A stretch of 64,000 nt of DNA from Neobacillus mesonae (GCF_023715155.1 NZ_JAMBNQ010000008.1:86700-150699), one strand, 5' to 3'. Shown: positions 9,302 to 18,767, counted from the stretch's first letter. Program-made: numbers and translations. The notes: generated from the letters alone by a model not told the origin.

Positions 9302-11944
9302 ATGGAAACAAAAGAAGTAACAATGCCTACCAAATACGACCCGCAAACAATTGAAAAAGGGCGTTATGAATGGTGGTTAAAAGGCAAGTTTTTTGAGGCA
9401 AAAGATGATGAAGGGAAACAGCCGTATACAATCGTCATCCCGCCGCCAAATGTAACAGGTAAACTGCATTTAGGTCATGCATGGGATACAACCCTGCAGG
9501 ATATTCTTACCCGCATGAAGAGAATGCAGGGGCAGGACGTGCTTTGGCTGCCGGGCATGGACCATGCCGGAATCGCTACTCAAGCAAAGGTAGAGGCAAA
9601 GCTTCGCAGTGAAGGCAAGAGCCGTTATGATCTTGGCCGCGAAAAGTTTGTTGAAGAAACATGGAAGTGGAAAGAAGAGTACGCTTCTCATATCCGCGAG
9701 CAATGGGCTAAATTAGGACTGGGCCTCGACTACTCACGCGAGCGTTTCACATTGGATGAAGGCTTATCCAAGGCTGTACGCGAGGTTTTTGTAACCCTTT
9801 ATAAAAAAGGCCTGATTTATCGAGGAGAATATATTATTAACTGGGATCCGTCAACAAAGACAGCCTTATCCGATATCGAGGTAATTTATAAAGATGTGCA
9901 AGGTGCTTTCTATCATATGAATTATCCATTATCAGATGGCTCAGGCTCTATCGAGATTGCCACAACTCGTCCGGAGACCATGCTGGGAGACACAGCAGTT
10001 GCGGTTCACCCTAAAGATGACAGATACAAGCATTTAATTGGTAAAACCGTGATTCTGCCAATCGTTGGCAGGGAAATTCCGATTGTTGGCGATGAATATG
10101 TTGATATGGAATTCGGTTCAGGGGCGGTCAAAATTACACCGGCACATGACCCAAATGATTTTGAAGTAGGCAACCGTCACAATCTTGAACGCGTTCTTGT
10201 CATGAATGAAGACGGTACAATGAATGAAAAAGCCGGTAAATACCAAGGAATGGATCGTTTTGAATGCCGCAAGCAGATTGTAAAAGATCTTCAAGAAATA
10301 GGGGTTCTCTTTAAAATTGAAGACCATCTGCATTCTGTCGGCCACTCTGAACGAAGCGGTGCAGTTGTAGAGCCATATCTTTCTACACAATGGTTTGTTA
10401 AAATGCAGCCGCTTGCCGATGCGGCAATTGCCCTTCAGCAAAAAGAAGACAAAGTTCATTTTGTACCAGACCGTTTTGAAAAAACATATCTTCATTGGAT
10501 GGAAAATATCCGCGACTGGTGTATATCCCGACAGCTGTGGTGGGGCCATCGAATCCCTGCTTGGTACCACAAGGAAACGGGTGAAGTATATGTTGACCAT
10601 GAGCCGCCAAAAGATATCGAGAATTGGGAACAGGATCCAGATGTCTTAGATACATGGTTCAGCTCTGCATTATGGCCATTTTCAACAATGGGCTGGCCTG
10701 ATAAGGAAGCTTTCGATTTTAAACGCTACTTCCCAACTGGTGCCCTTGTAACCGGTTATGATATTATCTTCTTCTGGGTTTCCAGGATGATTTTCCAAAG
10801 TGTTGAGTTTACTGGAAAGCGTCCATTTAAAGATGTGCTGATTCATGGCCTAGTACGTGATGAACAAGGGCGTAAGATGAGTAAATCCCTTGGTAATGGC
10901 GTGGATCCTATGGATGTTATTGACCAATATGGTGCAGATGCTCTAAGGTATTTCTTGTCAACCGGAACTTCTCCTGGCCAAGATTTACGCTATAGTACTG
11001 AAAAGGTGGAGTCTGTTTGGAATTTTGCCAATAAGATTTGGAATGCTTCCCGTTTTGCCTTAATGAATATGAATGGCTTAACCTATGAAGAAATTGATTT
11101 TAGCGGGGAAAAATCTGTTGCCGACAAATGGATCTTAACACGATTAAATGAAACGATTGACCATGTAACCAAACTTTCAGACCGCTATGAATTTGGTGAA
11201 GTAGGCCGTGCCCTTTATAACTTCATCTGGGATGACTTCTGTGATTGGTATATTGAAATGGCGAAGCTTCCGCTGTATGGTGAAGATGAAGCGGCCAAGA
11301 AAACAACACGTTCGATCTTAGCCTTTGTGCTTGACCAAACCATGCGTTTATTGCATCCGTTCATGCCATTTATAACGGAGGAAATTTGGCAAAACCTTCC
11401 TCATGAAGGAGAATCCATTACACAGGCAAAATGGCCGGAGGTAACACAGGAGCTTACTGATGACGCAGCAGCACAGGAAATGAAACTGTTGGTGGAAATG
11501 ATCCGCGCTGTACGGAATATTCGCGCCGAAGTGAATACTCCATTAAGCAAGAAAATTAAAATGATTGTGAAAGCAAAGGATGAAACGATTCTAGGTACAA
11601 TCGAGAGGAATCGTGCGTACATCGAACGTTTCTGTAATCCTGAACAATTACAAATGGGCATCGATGTTGAAATCCCTGAAAAGGCTATGACAGCCGTTAT
11701 TACCGGTGTAGAAATCATCCTTCCGCTTGAAGGTTTAATCAATATTGACGAAGAAATTGCCCGCTTAGAAAAAGAATTGGATAAATTAAATAAAGAAGTT
11801 GAAAGAGTGCAAAAGAAATTAAGCAATGAAGGCTTTATGAAAAAAGCACCAGAACATGTAGTGGCTGAAGAGCGTGCAAAAGAGAAAGACTACCTAGAAA
11901 AGAGAAGTATTGTGGAAGGCCGGATAAAAGAATTAAGAGGTTAA
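9302..11944 (+). CDS. valS: Valyl-tRNA synthetase
   Basis: Charges tRNA-Val with valine; class Ia synthetase with editing domain. The protein has 880 residues, as in B. subtilis. The HIGH-type motif is HLGH (residues 56-59, within [16 protein letters not shown]), the editing domain CP1 spans about 190-340 ([30 protein letters not shown]), and [11 protein letters not shown] has KMSKS near 526-530. A C-terminal coiled-coil arm (about 805-875) ends the protein. ATG 9302 has the GGAGG ribosome binding site. Expression is set by the T-box leader upstream. Confidence 0.98.
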   Translation: METKEVTMPTKYDPQTIEKGRYEWWLKGKFFEAKDDEGKQPYTIVIPPPNVTGKLHLGHAWDTTLQDILTRMKRMQGQDVLWLPGMDHAGIATQAKVEAKLRSEGKSRYDLGREKFVEETWKWKEEYASHIREQWAKLGLGLDYSRERFTLDEGLSKAVREVFVTLYKKGLIYRGEYIINWDPSTKTALSDIEVIYKDVQGAFYHMNYPLSDGSGSIEIATTRPETMLGDTAVAVHPKDDRYKHLIGKTVILPIVGREIPIVGDEYVDMEFGSGAVKITPAHDPNDFEVGNRHNLERVLVMNEDGTMNEKAGKYQGMDRFECRKQIVKDLQEIGVLFKIEDHLHSVGHSERSGAVVEPYLSTQWFVKMQPLADAAIALQQKEDKVHFVPDRFEKTYLHWMENIRDWCISRQLWWGHRIPAWYHKETGEVYVDHEPPKDIENWEQDPDVLDTWFSSALWPFSTMGWPDKEAFDFKRYFPTGALVTGYDIIFFWVSRMIFQSVEFTGKRPFKDVLIHGLVRDEQGRKMSKSLGNGVDPMDVIDQYGADALRYFLSTGTSPGQDLRYSTEKVESVWNFANKIWNASRFALMNMNGLTYEEIDFSGEKSVADKWILTRLNETIDHVTKLSDRYEFGEVGRALYNFIWDDFCDWYIEMAKLPLYGEDEAAKKTTRSILAFVLDQTMRLLHPFMPFITEEIWQNLPHEGESITQAKWPEVTQELTDDAAAQEMKLLVEMIRAVRNIRAEVNTPLSKKIKMIVKAKDETILGTIERNRAYIERFCNPEQLQMGIDVEIPEKAMTAVITGVEIILPLEGLINIDEEIARLEKELDKLNKEVERVQKKLSNEGFMKKAPEHVVAEERAKEKDYLEKRSIVEGRIKELRG

Positions 11945-11952
11945 AAAGTAAA

Positions 11953-12000
11953 CATGGTGAGGCGAATTTATTCCAAATTCGTCTCGCCATTATTTTTTAA
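11953..12000 (+). terminator. Terminator between valS and folC
   Basis: A 15-base stem with G-T pairs (ATGGTGAGGCGAATT with AATTCGTCTCGCCAT) is followed by ATTATTTTTT. A reading frame in phase with folC crosses this hairpin, but the folC start lies after it. Confidence 0.8.
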
Positions 12001-12016
12001 AAAAGGGGTGTATGGA

Positions 12017-13339
12017 ATGTTTGCTACATATGAAGAAGCCCTAAAGTGGATTCATGGAAGACTTAGATTAGGAATAAAACCAGGTTTAAAACGAATGGAA
12101 TGGATGATGGACAAACTTGGATCTCCAGAGAAAAAGATGAAAACTGTTCATATCGGCGGTACGAATGGGAAGGGGTCAACTGTAACATTTCTGCGTTCGA
12201 TTTTGCAGGAAGCTGGATATACTGTGGGTACGTTTACCTCTCCTTATATTGAGCACTTTAATGAGCGTATCAGTGTGAATGGAAAGCCGGTTACTGATCA
12301 GGAAATCCTTGATTTAACGAATATAATCGTTCCGTTGGCAGATGAATTGGAGGGGACTGATCTTGGCGGACCTTCGGAGTTTGAAGTAATCACCGCGATG
12401 TCATTTTATTATTTTGCTCAAAATGCCAATGTTGATATTGTCCTTTACGAAGTAGGTTTAGGAGGAAGATTGGACTCTACAAACATCATTCATCCTTTAG
12501 CCTCCATCATTACGAATATTGGACTTGATCATACAAACATTCTTGGTGACACGTATGAGAAAATTGCCTTTGAAAAAGCGGGAATTATTAAGGAAAAAAC
12601 TCCGATTTTCACTGCAGTCAAACATCCAGGGGCAATGAGGGTAATAAAAGAAAAAGCTGAACAAATGGCAGCTCCTTTCTACCGTTTAGACCATGACTTC
12701 TTTATTTATGATCATAAATCAATTCAAAAAGGGGAAGTTTTCAGCTTAAAAACTAATATGGTCGAGTTAAAACAGCTTGAAATCAGCATGATTGGACAAC
12801 ACCAAACGGAAAATGCGGCTCTTGCCATTTGTGCAGCTTTATATTTGGACCAAGCGAATCTGTTCCATATATCTGAACAGGCTATTCGGACGGGGTTAAG
12901 AAACGGCTACTGGCCGGGAAGATTTGAAGTCCTTTCTGAAAAGCCGCTGGTCATTATCGATGGTGCCCATAATGATGAGGGAATCACCACTCTGGTTCAC
13001 GAACTGTCAACACGTTTTTCTGACCGCAGGATCCATATTGTTTTTGCTGCTCTAAAAGATAAAAAGTATGACAAAATGATTGCTAAGCTTGACCAAGCAG
13101 CAGATAAAATATCTTTTGTGAATTTTGATTACCCGCGTGCAGCGAAAGCAGAAGACTTTTTGAAAATTAGCGATTCAGCAGATAAATTGGCAGTTGATGA
13201 CTGGAAAACCTACCTGCAAGAGGAGATTCAAACCATTGCAGATGACAGCATGTTAGTTGTCACAGGTTCTCTTTATTTTATTTCTGAGGCAAAGCCAGTT
13301 TTATGTAAAAATTTGAAAAATATGACGATTTCTTTATGA
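12017..13339 (+). CDS. folC: Folylpolyglutamate synthase / dihydrofolate synthase
   Basis: Adds glutamate to dihydropteroate and to folates. ATG 12017 is preferred: it follows AAAAGGGG, and MFATYEEALKWIHGRL matches the FolC N-terminus, while upstream in-frame codons lie in the valS terminator. The protein has 440 residues. The ATP-binding P-loop GGTNGKGST is near 48-56, the Mur-ligase-type GLGGRLDSTN follows, and IIDGAHNDEG marks the C-terminal domain. valS-folC order is the usual Bacillus one. Confidence 0.95.
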   Translation: MFATYEEALKWIHGRLRLGIKPGLKRMEWMMDKLGSPEKKMKTVHIGGTNGKGSTVTFLRSILQEAGYTVGTFTSPYIEHFNERISVNGKPVTDQEILDLTNIIVPLADELEGTDLGGPSEFEVITAMSFYYFAQNANVDIVLYEVGLGGRLDSTNIIHPLASIITNIGLDHTNILGDTYEKIAFEKAGIIKEKTPIFTAVKHPGAMRVIKEKAEQMAAPFYRLDHDFFIYDHKSIQKGEVFSLKTNMVELKQLEISMIGQHQTENAALAICAALYLDQANLFHISEQAIRTGLRNGYWPGRFEVLSEKPLVIIDGAHNDEGITTLVHELSTRFSDRRIHIVFAALKDKKYDKMIAKLDQAADKISFVNFDYPRAAKAEDFLKISDSADKLAVDDWKTYLQEEIQTIADDSMLVVTGSLYFISEAKPVLCKNLKNMTISL

Positions 13340-13364
13340 CAATTTTTTTATAATTTGGTAAAAT
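13336..13364 (+). promoter_or_regulatory. Possible promoter of the GGDEF gene
   Basis: ATGACA at 13336-13341, a 17-base spacer and TAAAAT at 13359-13364. It lies just after the folC stop and before a strong AAGGAGG ribosome binding site. Confidence 0.4.
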
Positions 13365-13401
13365 AATATTATCTTGAATTCAAATTAAGGAGGGGAAGCA
13401 G

Positions 13402-15111
13402 ATGGAAATTAAGCCGCAAATAAAAACTGCAGCTTTCCTGATGTGGATTTTAATGGTTCCAGCAGGTTTATGGTTTACCTATACATCCTACCCTCCTCAA
13501 TTCTCCGGCAATTGGCTTGATCTGCTTGCATTTTTGCTGCTAATTTCGCTGGTTGCCGGCATGCCGATTGTTATCAATAACATGTTTATCTTTTTAATTC
13601 AGTGGGTTGCCTTGGCTGTCTTTTTAAAATTTGGTTTATTTGTAGAAATAATTTTTGCCCAAGTCTCATTGGTTGTTTTACTGTTACGATTAAAAGTTTT
13701 TGAAAAAGATCAATGGTTTCGCTACCCGCTTAATTTAAACATGATTTTTATGGTATCTTTTGTAAGCGGTGTGATTTATTTTGCTCTTGGGGGTGAAATC
13801 TCTCCTAATCTATCAGACAATCATAATGCCATTTGGCTTGCTTTCCTGTATGCAATTGTAAGTTATCTCTTAAATCAAATCATCATCACTATCCATCTCT
13901 ATTTTATTTTTAAAGAGCCTTTTCTGGGAAAAGACTTTATTGTTGAAACGATTACGACATTCATCACCCTGCCAATTGGTATTGTGCTCTATATTCTCTA
14001 TAAACAGGTGGGTTTATTAGCACTTTTATTTGTAGGTGCCCCGTTTATCAGTATATCTATCATTTTTAATCTCTATTATTCTAGTCAAAAAGTAAATCAT
14101 TATTTGCAAAAGGCAGCAGAAATTGGTCATCAAATGGCTGAGCATTTGCATGTGGATGATGTATTGAATCTATTTATCGAGAAGCTATGCGAAATGCTTC
14201 CCGTTGATTATGCATATATATTGGAATTAAAGAATGATGAACTTAAGCTGGTTCGGAGAATGGAATCGGGACTTGCCTTATCAAAAGATATGCCTTCTTT
14301 AAAATTAAGTGAGGGAATCAGCGGGCTTGTACGTTCAAATCGTAAAGCTTTGATTTTTGCGAAAAGGAAAGAATGGCTGCCATATGCAAACGGCTATATT
14401 CCGATGGAAGCTGAAAGTATATTAAGTGTTCCAATTGAGAGAAGCCAGAATTTAATAGGTGTGCTCGTTCTGGCTTCGAAAAAAAAGCGGGCATATGAAA
14501 AATATCAGCTGATGATTCTCGATATCTTATGCTCCTATTTTGCTGTGGCAATGGAAAATGCGAGGCATTATGAACATACGAAAATGCAAAGTGAACACTG
14601 CTCATTAACGAAATTATATAATTATCATTACTTTGAAAGTGTATTGAACCAGGAATTTGATAAATTAATACACTTCGAACGTCACCAGCTTTCATTGATC
14701 ATTCTCGATATTGACCATTTTAAAGCTATTAATGATACATATGGCCATCAAAGCGGGAATGAAATTCTATTAGAATTAGCTTGCAGATTAAAGCAGGTTG
14801 TGGGGGATTTCGGCACTGTTGCACGATATGGAGGAGAGGAGTTTGTTGTTCTGCTGCCAGACAGTTCAAAAGACGAATCAGTCCAAATGGCCGAACAAAT
14901 CAGGCAAGCCGTCGGCACCTGGCCTTTTACTTTAAAACAATCTTTGGACACAACCCAGCGGCAGGTCAAAATGACTGTTTCAATCGGTGTAGCTACTGCA
15001 CCGGAAGATGCGGAAGATGCCCTGGCATTAGTCAGGCATGCAGACAGGGCCTTGTATGTGGGAGCGAAGCGGGCAGGACGGAATCGGGTAGCGGAATATT
15101 CATCATGTTAA
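13402..15111 (+). CDS. Membrane GAF-GGDEF protein, putative diguanylate cyclase
   Basis: A 569-residue protein with an N-terminal membrane domain of about six to eight segments (1-220), a GAF domain (about 240-390, with LSVPIERSQNLIGVLVLAS) and a GGDEF domain (about 400-565). The active loop is GGEEF at 477-481, and DIDHFKAINDTYGH and VSIGVAT are also intact, so it should make c-di-GMP from GTP. The RxxD inhibitory site is not visible upstream of the loop, so product inhibition may be absent. It lies between folC and the pilus locus, whose extension ATPase has a c-di-GMP-type N-domain. Its signal is unknown. Confidence 0.9.
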   Translation: MEIKPQIKTAAFLMWILMVPAGLWFTYTSYPPQFSGNWLDLLAFLLLISLVAGMPIVINNMFIFLIQWVALAVFLKFGLFVEIIFAQVSLVVLLLRLKVFEKDQWFRYPLNLNMIFMVSFVSGVIYFALGGEISPNLSDNHNAIWLAFLYAIVSYLLNQIIITIHLYFIFKEPFLGKDFIVETITTFITLPIGIVLYILYKQVGLLALLFVGAPFISISIIFNLYYSSQKVNHYLQKAAEIGHQMAEHLHVDDVLNLFIEKLCEMLPVDYAYILELKNDELKLVRRMESGLALSKDMPSLKLSEGISGLVRSNRKALIFAKRKEWLPYANGYIPMEAESILSVPIERSQNLIGVLVLASKKKRAYEKYQLMILDILCSYFAVAMENARHYEHTKMQSEHCSLTKLYNYHYFESVLNQEFDKLIHFERHQLSLIILDIDHFKAINDTYGHQSGNEILLELACRLKQVVGDFGTVARYGGEEFVVLLPDSSKDESVQMAEQIRQAVGTWPFTLKQSLDTTQRQVKMTVSIGVATAPEDAEDALALVRHADRALYVGAKRAGRNRVAEYSSC

Positions 15112-15126
15112 AAAACGGAATACAAG

Positions 15127-15160
15127 AGCAGTTTCATTTGGAGCTGCTTTTAATTACGAC
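15127..15160 (+). terminator. Possible terminator after the GGDEF gene
   Basis: AGCAGTTT pairs with GAGCTGCT (with G-T pairs) across a six-base loop, and TTTAATTA follows. The IS200-type element begins about 40 bases further on. Confidence 0.45.
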
Positions 15161-15194
15161 TTTAGTCCGTTGAGCTCGCGATAGCGTGCGAAAC

Positions 15195-15910
15195 AAAAAA
15201 CCACCTGCTATGCGGGTGGGTGACAAGTGGTTAGACCAAACAAAAAACTCACTTTTTTCTATAATAGAGATTGTTCAAGCCTCTATAATTTAGAAAGGAA
15301 AGTGAGTTTATTGGCAAACAAAGCAAATAGTTTGGCACATACAAAATGGTTATGCAAGTACCATATTGTGTTCACTCCAAAGTATAGACGAAAAATAATT
15401 TACAATCAATATAGAAAGAGTATAGGTGAAATATTACGAACGCTTTGTAACTATAAAGGTGTTGAAATAATAGAAGGTCACCTCATGCCAGACCATGTTC
15501 ATATGTTGGTAAGTATTCCGCCCAAAATATCTGTTTCAAGTTTCATGGGATATTTAAAAGGTAAAAGCGCATTAATGGTTTTCGACAAGCATGCAAATTT
15601 AAAATATAAATTCGGAAATCGGCATTTTTGGGCTGAAGGATATTATGTGAGCACAGTAGGATTAAACGAAGCAACGATAAAAAAATATATCCAAGATCAA
15701 GAAAAACATGATATAGCATTAGATAAATTAAGTGTAAAAGAATATACAGACCCTTTCAAAGGGTAGCAAGTAATACCAATACCCTTTAAGGGGTGGCAAA
15801 AGCGGCAAAGGCAATAGAGGCTTGAATTAAATGAAAGCCAGCGCCTTTAGACGCTGGCCGGTAATATAGGCTTATAGCCGTTGTTCAAACCACCCGTTGG
15901 ACGGGTGGTC
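15195..15910 (+). mobile_element. IS200-type insertion sequence (approximate ends)
   Basis: A single transposase gene is flanked by subterminal hairpins, as in IS200/IS605 elements. The left hairpin is at 15201-15219 (arms CCACCTGC and GCGGGTGG, loop TAT). The right-end hairpin is at 15889-15909 (perfect nine-base arms ACCACCCGT and ACGGGTGGT, loop TGG). A further stem is at 15837-15858 (GCCAGCG with CGCTGGC). There are no long terminal inverted repeats or target duplications, as expected for this family. The exact cleavage sites were not determined. The element separates the GGDEF gene from the pilus operon. Confidence 0.8.
15311..15766 (+). CDS. tnpA: IS200-type transposase TnpA (HUH, single tyrosine)
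   Basis: Single-strand transposase of the Y1 HUH type. TTG 15311 is chosen because MANKANSLAHTKWLCKYH is a normal TnpA start and AAAGGAAAGTGAG lies upstream; the in-frame TTG at 15227 has no good site. The protein has 151 residues. MPDHVHMLV holds the HUH histidines, and GYYVSTVGLNE holds the nucleophilic tyrosine. No accessory TnpB gene is next to it. The gene looks intact, so the element may still move. A short hairpin (ACCCTTT..AAAGGGT) overlaps the stop codon. Confidence 0.93.
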   Translation: MANKANSLAHTKWLCKYHIVFTPKYRRKIIYNQYRKSIGEILRTLCNYKGVEIIEGHLMPDHVHMLVSIPPKISVSSFMGYLKGKSALMVFDKHANLKYKFGNRHFWAEGYYVSTVGLNEATIKKYIQDQEKHDIALDKLSVKEYTDPFKG

Positions 15911-16063
15911 ATGATTTATTGCAATAATTAGATTATGTTCACTAAAATTTAACAAAAAATATCTATTCCCAGCCCTCATACTGCATGCTACAATACAGAT
16001 TGAACTACAGATGAAGGACTTTTGGGTTATAGAAAAAACAGTAAGGAAGTCCCTGTTTGGTAA

Positions 16064-16091
16064 TTGCGAAATTTGTCGAAATGTCTATAAT
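16064..16091 (+). promoter_or_regulatory. Promoter of the major pilin gene
   Basis: TTGCGA at 16064-16069, a 16-base spacer and a consensus TATAAT at 16086-16091. About 100 bases of untranslated leader precede the pilin start. The rest of 15911-16196 shows no gene and no recognised riboswitch. Confidence 0.65.
16074..16080 (+). promoter_or_regulatory. Putative Spo0A box inside the pilin promoter
   Basis: TGTCGAA is an exact match to the core 0A box and sits in the context TTTGTCGAAA. It lies between the -35 and -10 elements of the pilin promoter. Binding of phosphorylated Spo0A there would be expected to repress transcription. A seven-base match can arise by chance, so the placement is the main argument. 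Confidence 0.45.
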
Positions 16092-16196
16092 AAAACATAT
16101 AGGAGGAAAATAAAAGAAAGATTAGTATAAGGCACATAGCCTGTATTTTCAGAAAAGATAGGAATAAAGCATTAAAGCAAACGAGGAGACATGAAC

Positions 16197-16565
16197 ATGA
16201 AAAAATTAATAGGAAAATTGTTAAATAAAAAAATGAAACTGTTAAAAAATCAACAAGGTTTAACATTGATAGAGTTATTGGTTGTGATTGTTATTTTGGG
16301 GATTATTGCGGCTGTTGCAATTCCGATGGTAAGTAATCAATCTTCAAATGCAAAGAAAAGTGCTGCTGAACAGACAAATGCGATTGTAAAAGATGCTGTT
16401 CAACGTTATGTAGCAACTGATTCTGCCTATACAAGTGGGTCAAAGGTGACAATTACAAATCTAGTTGATAAATATCTGAAGGAAACACCAAAGTGTCCAG
16501 ATACCTACAATGCAGCAGGTAATACTGACGATCTTCAAAAAATTGATTATTGTACTGCGAATTAG
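16197..16565 (+). CDS. Type IV major prepilin
   Basis: A 122-residue prepilin. ATG 16197 is preferred over ATG 16191 because GAGGAG at 16183-16188 is only two bases from the latter. Prepilin peptidase should cut after Gly21 (NQQG|LTLIELLVVIVILG), leaving a mature 101-residue pilin with Glu5 conserved. The C-terminus holds two cysteines (PKCPDTYN and DYCTAN) that could close a disulfide-bonded D-loop as in PilA-type pilins. It has its own promoter and terminator, which fits the high amount needed of a major subunit. It is not the competence pilin ComGC by context, although the N-terminal helix cannot distinguish them. Confidence 0.88.
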   Translation: MKKLIGKLLNKKMKLLKNQQGLTLIELLVVIVILGIIAAVAIPMVSNQSSNAKKSAAEQTNAIVKDAVQRYVATDSAYTSGSKVTITNLVDKYLKETPKCPDTYNAAGNTDDLQKIDYCTAN

Positions 16566-16580
16566 AAAAACTAAAGAACT

Positions 16581-16623
16581 AAAAAAAGCTGTCGCGTCAT
16601 TTTTGGCGGCGACAGCTTTTTTT
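16581..16623 (+). terminator. Terminator after the major pilin
   Basis: A strong hairpin (AGCTGTCGC with GCGACAGCT, extended by A-T pairs) is followed by seven T. It would let the pilin mRNA accumulate separately from the machinery genes. Confidence 0.9.
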
Positions 16624-16662
16624 GTCATAATAGAAGCAGGGAAATGAAGAGGGGGAAGGTTT

Positions 16663-17418
16663 TTGGTGATTTTTATTGATATTCTTGTTTTGATCTATGC
16701 ATTGATTCTTGGCAGCTTTTTTAATGTCGTTGCCATCCGCCTGCTAAATAAAGAATCACTGGTTTTCCCGCCTTCACATTGCATCCATTGCCGCCATCGT
16801 TTACATGTATTAGATTTAATTCCTGTATTGAGTTATCTATTTCTAAATGGGAAATGCCGATATTGTAAGGCTCCCATTTCACCGTTATATCCATTTGGTG
16901 AATTATTGACGGCCGTCTCTATTTTCTTTGTGTATAAATCAATAGGTCTGTCATTAGAATTGATTCCCGTATTGCTTTTAACGGTTTTACTCATTATCTC
17001 TGTTTTAACCGATATTCGAAAACAGGTAATTCTTGATGCTGTAACATTGCCAATGCTTGGGGTATTAACTATAATCCGCCTATTTATTGGGAACGAATCT
17101 TTTTGGTATTATCTAATTGGTGGAATAGTTGGCTTTTTGCTGCTGTTTCTTATCGCAATTGTCAGTAAAGGAGGCATGGGCGGGGGAGATATCAAATTAT
17201 ATGCCGCCATTGGAATAGTCTTGGGACCCGGGCTGACAGTTATGAGTCTCGTCCTTGCGTCCTTTGTTGGTGCAATTGCGGGGCTGTTCCTTATGATGAT
17301 TGGAAAGTTAAAGCGGGGTCAGCCGATTGCTTTCGGGCCATTTATCATGATTGGTACATTATTTAGTTATGTATATGGAAGAGAGATATGGGATTGGTAC
17401 ATGGATATCTTTCTATAA
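16663..17418 (+). CDS. Prepilin peptidase (PilD/ComC type)
   Basis: Membrane aspartyl protease that cuts and N-methylates type IV prepilins. The protein has 251 residues. It has the N-terminal GSFFNVVAIRLL, the zinc-type cysteine pairs CIHC and CRYC of the methylase region, and the two catalytic aspartates in LTDIRKQVI and GGMGGGDIKLYAA. TTG 16663 or GTG 16666 could be the start; both follow GAGGGGGAAGG. In B. subtilis the single peptidase ComC is encoded at this place in the chromosome, so this one probably also processes the competence pseudopilins. Confidence 0.93.
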   Translation: MVIFIDILVLIYALILGSFFNVVAIRLLNKESLVFPPSHCIHCRHRLHVLDLIPVLSYLFLNGKCRYCKAPISPLYPFGELLTAVSIFFVYKSIGLSLELIPVLLLTVLLIISVLTDIRKQVILDAVTLPMLGVLTIIRLFIGNESFWYYLIGGIVGFLLLFLIAIVSKGGMGGGDIKLYAAIGIVLGPGLTVMSLVLASFVGAIAGLFLMMIGKLKRGQPIAFGPFIMIGTLFSYVYGREIWDWYMDIFL

Positions 17419-17571
17419 AATGAAACTTCAATCATTGAGGATTAATCCCGCTCAACTAAGCCGCAAAAAACACAAGCGGTGAGTTTTACTTAATCCCGCC
17501 AATCGGGCGTTTACGACAGTTCATCCCCGCTTTTCGTCTGCCAAGGCAACGCATTAATGCGGGATAAAAGT
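17417..17571 (+). repeat. Intergenic repeat family A, copy 1
   Basis: About 155 bases beginning AATGAAACTTCAATCA and ending GCGGGATAAAAGT. The second copy is at 41031-41180. It contains ATTAATCCCGC near its start and GCGGGATAA near its end, which can pair. It separates the peptidase gene from pilM and ends about 30 bases before the pilM start. Confidence 0.7.
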
Positions 17572-17602
17572 GAATAGGATATCAATCTTTGAGGTGATTA
17601 GA

Positions 17603-18736
17603 TTGTTTAATAAAAATAAATTTTCAGGAATTGACTTTCATGAAAGGTCCATTTCGATTGCTGTTATTAGGATGGAAAGAGGGCTGCCGGTTGTCCAGGA
17701 TGTTGGACGGTATGAGATGAAAGAGAACATACTTAACGGAAGTCATTTATCCAAAAACGAGCTCCTTTTAACTGCGTTAAAAGATGCCTTGGATACAAAA
17801 AGACTGGTGAAAAAGGTTCACTTAGCCATTCCGACCCAGAATATCCTTGTACGAAAAATCACCTCGCTTCCTGATATTGGCGAAAATGAATTAGCTAAAA
17901 TTTTGCAGTTCCAGATTGGTGAAAATATCCATCTGCCATTTGAGAATCCCATTTACGATTTTGTTAAAATAGGATCACTTTTACCAAGTAAAAAAGGTGA
18001 ATATCTGGCAGATCATCCAGGCTGGGAAGAAAATAATGATGAGCTGTCTTTGGATGAATTGGCAAAAGGAATTGAACAGCATATCGAAGGGCCAAAAAGT
18101 GAACTATTGCTTTTTGCAACTTCCAAGGATTTTTCACATGACTTATCGGAAGTTTGCAAATCCTCTGGTCTTAGACCCATTTCGGCTGAAATTCGCGGCC
18201 TTGCACTACAGCGCCTGCTTATGTATGTTCATCCCAATTGGCTTAATGAAACAGAAATGATTCTGGATGTATCGGAGAATTCCATTGACATTCATATTTT
18301 CAAAGAAAATTGGATTGTATTTTCAAGGATGATGTCCTTTACACAAAATGACTATTTTTCAGCGGAACATCAAGATAATTTAATGTTTGATGAAGATTTG
18401 CTGCAGGTGTCTAGGAGTCAAATGGAAATTGCAGCGGCCCGGGATGTAGGAATGGACAGATACGAAGATGCTTATCTTAATCAAATTGTACTTGAGATTG
18501 AAAGAGCACAGAACTTTTTCCGTTATTCAATGAATGAACGAGAAACCGAGTTTAAGAGGATAATTGTTACGGGGGACAATGCCAGTCAAATATTTGAACC
18601 CTTAAAGCAGAGAATGGAAACGGAGCGTCTAGTACGGATTGATTTTAGTTCCATCTTAGCAAATAATTTTACAGATCAGCGACTTTTAGATTCCTGCAGT
18701 GTTGCCATAGGTCTGGCAATAAGAGGAAATTATTAA
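17603..18736 (+). CDS. pilM: Type IV pilus assembly ATPase-fold protein PilM
   Basis: Cytoplasmic actin-like protein that links the inner-membrane PilN/PilO pair to the pilus motor. TTG 17603 is chosen because GAGGTGAT lies eight bases upstream; earlier codons fall in the repeat. The protein has 377 residues. The start FSGIDFHERSISIAVIRM is the first phosphate-binding region, and KKVHLAIPTQNILVRKI and LAKILQFQIGENIHLPF are typical PilM segments. It is first in a tight run pilM-pilN-pilO-pilB-pilT-pilC. Confidence 0.88.
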   Translation: MFNKNKFSGIDFHERSISIAVIRMERGLPVVQDVGRYEMKENILNGSHLSKNELLLTALKDALDTKRLVKKVHLAIPTQNILVRKITSLPDIGENELAKILQFQIGENIHLPFENPIYDFVKIGSLLPSKKGEYLADHPGWEENNDELSLDELAKGIEQHIEGPKSELLLFATSKDFSHDLSEVCKSSGLRPISAEIRGLALQRLLMYVHPNWLNETEMILDVSENSIDIHIFKENWIVFSRMMSFTQNDYFSAEHQDNLMFDEDLLQVSRSQMEIAAARDVGMDRYEDAYLNQIVLEIERAQNFFRYSMNERETEFKRIIVTGDNASQIFEPLKQRMETERLVRIDFSSILANNFTDQRLLDSCSVAIGLAIRGNY

Positions 18737-18767
18737 TTGAGCAGGTTCATCGGAATGGAGGCCTATC

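Noticed and set aside
8643..9323. A 226-codon minus-strand frame
   Set aside because: Most of it is antisense to the valS T-box leader; only the last 62 codons have a ribosome binding site and a protein-like composition.
11954..12016. N-terminal extension of FolC
   Set aside because: It translates the valS terminator hairpin; the ATG at 12017 has the ribosome binding site and family alignment.
14781..15173. A 130-codon plus-strand frame overlapping the GGDEF gene
   Set aside because: It is out of frame within the GGDEF domain and has no start site.
16092..16190. c-di-GMP riboswitch before the pilin
   Set aside because: The GEMM-type core (GGACGCAAAGCC-like and GGTAGCCGGG-like parts) is absent from this leader.
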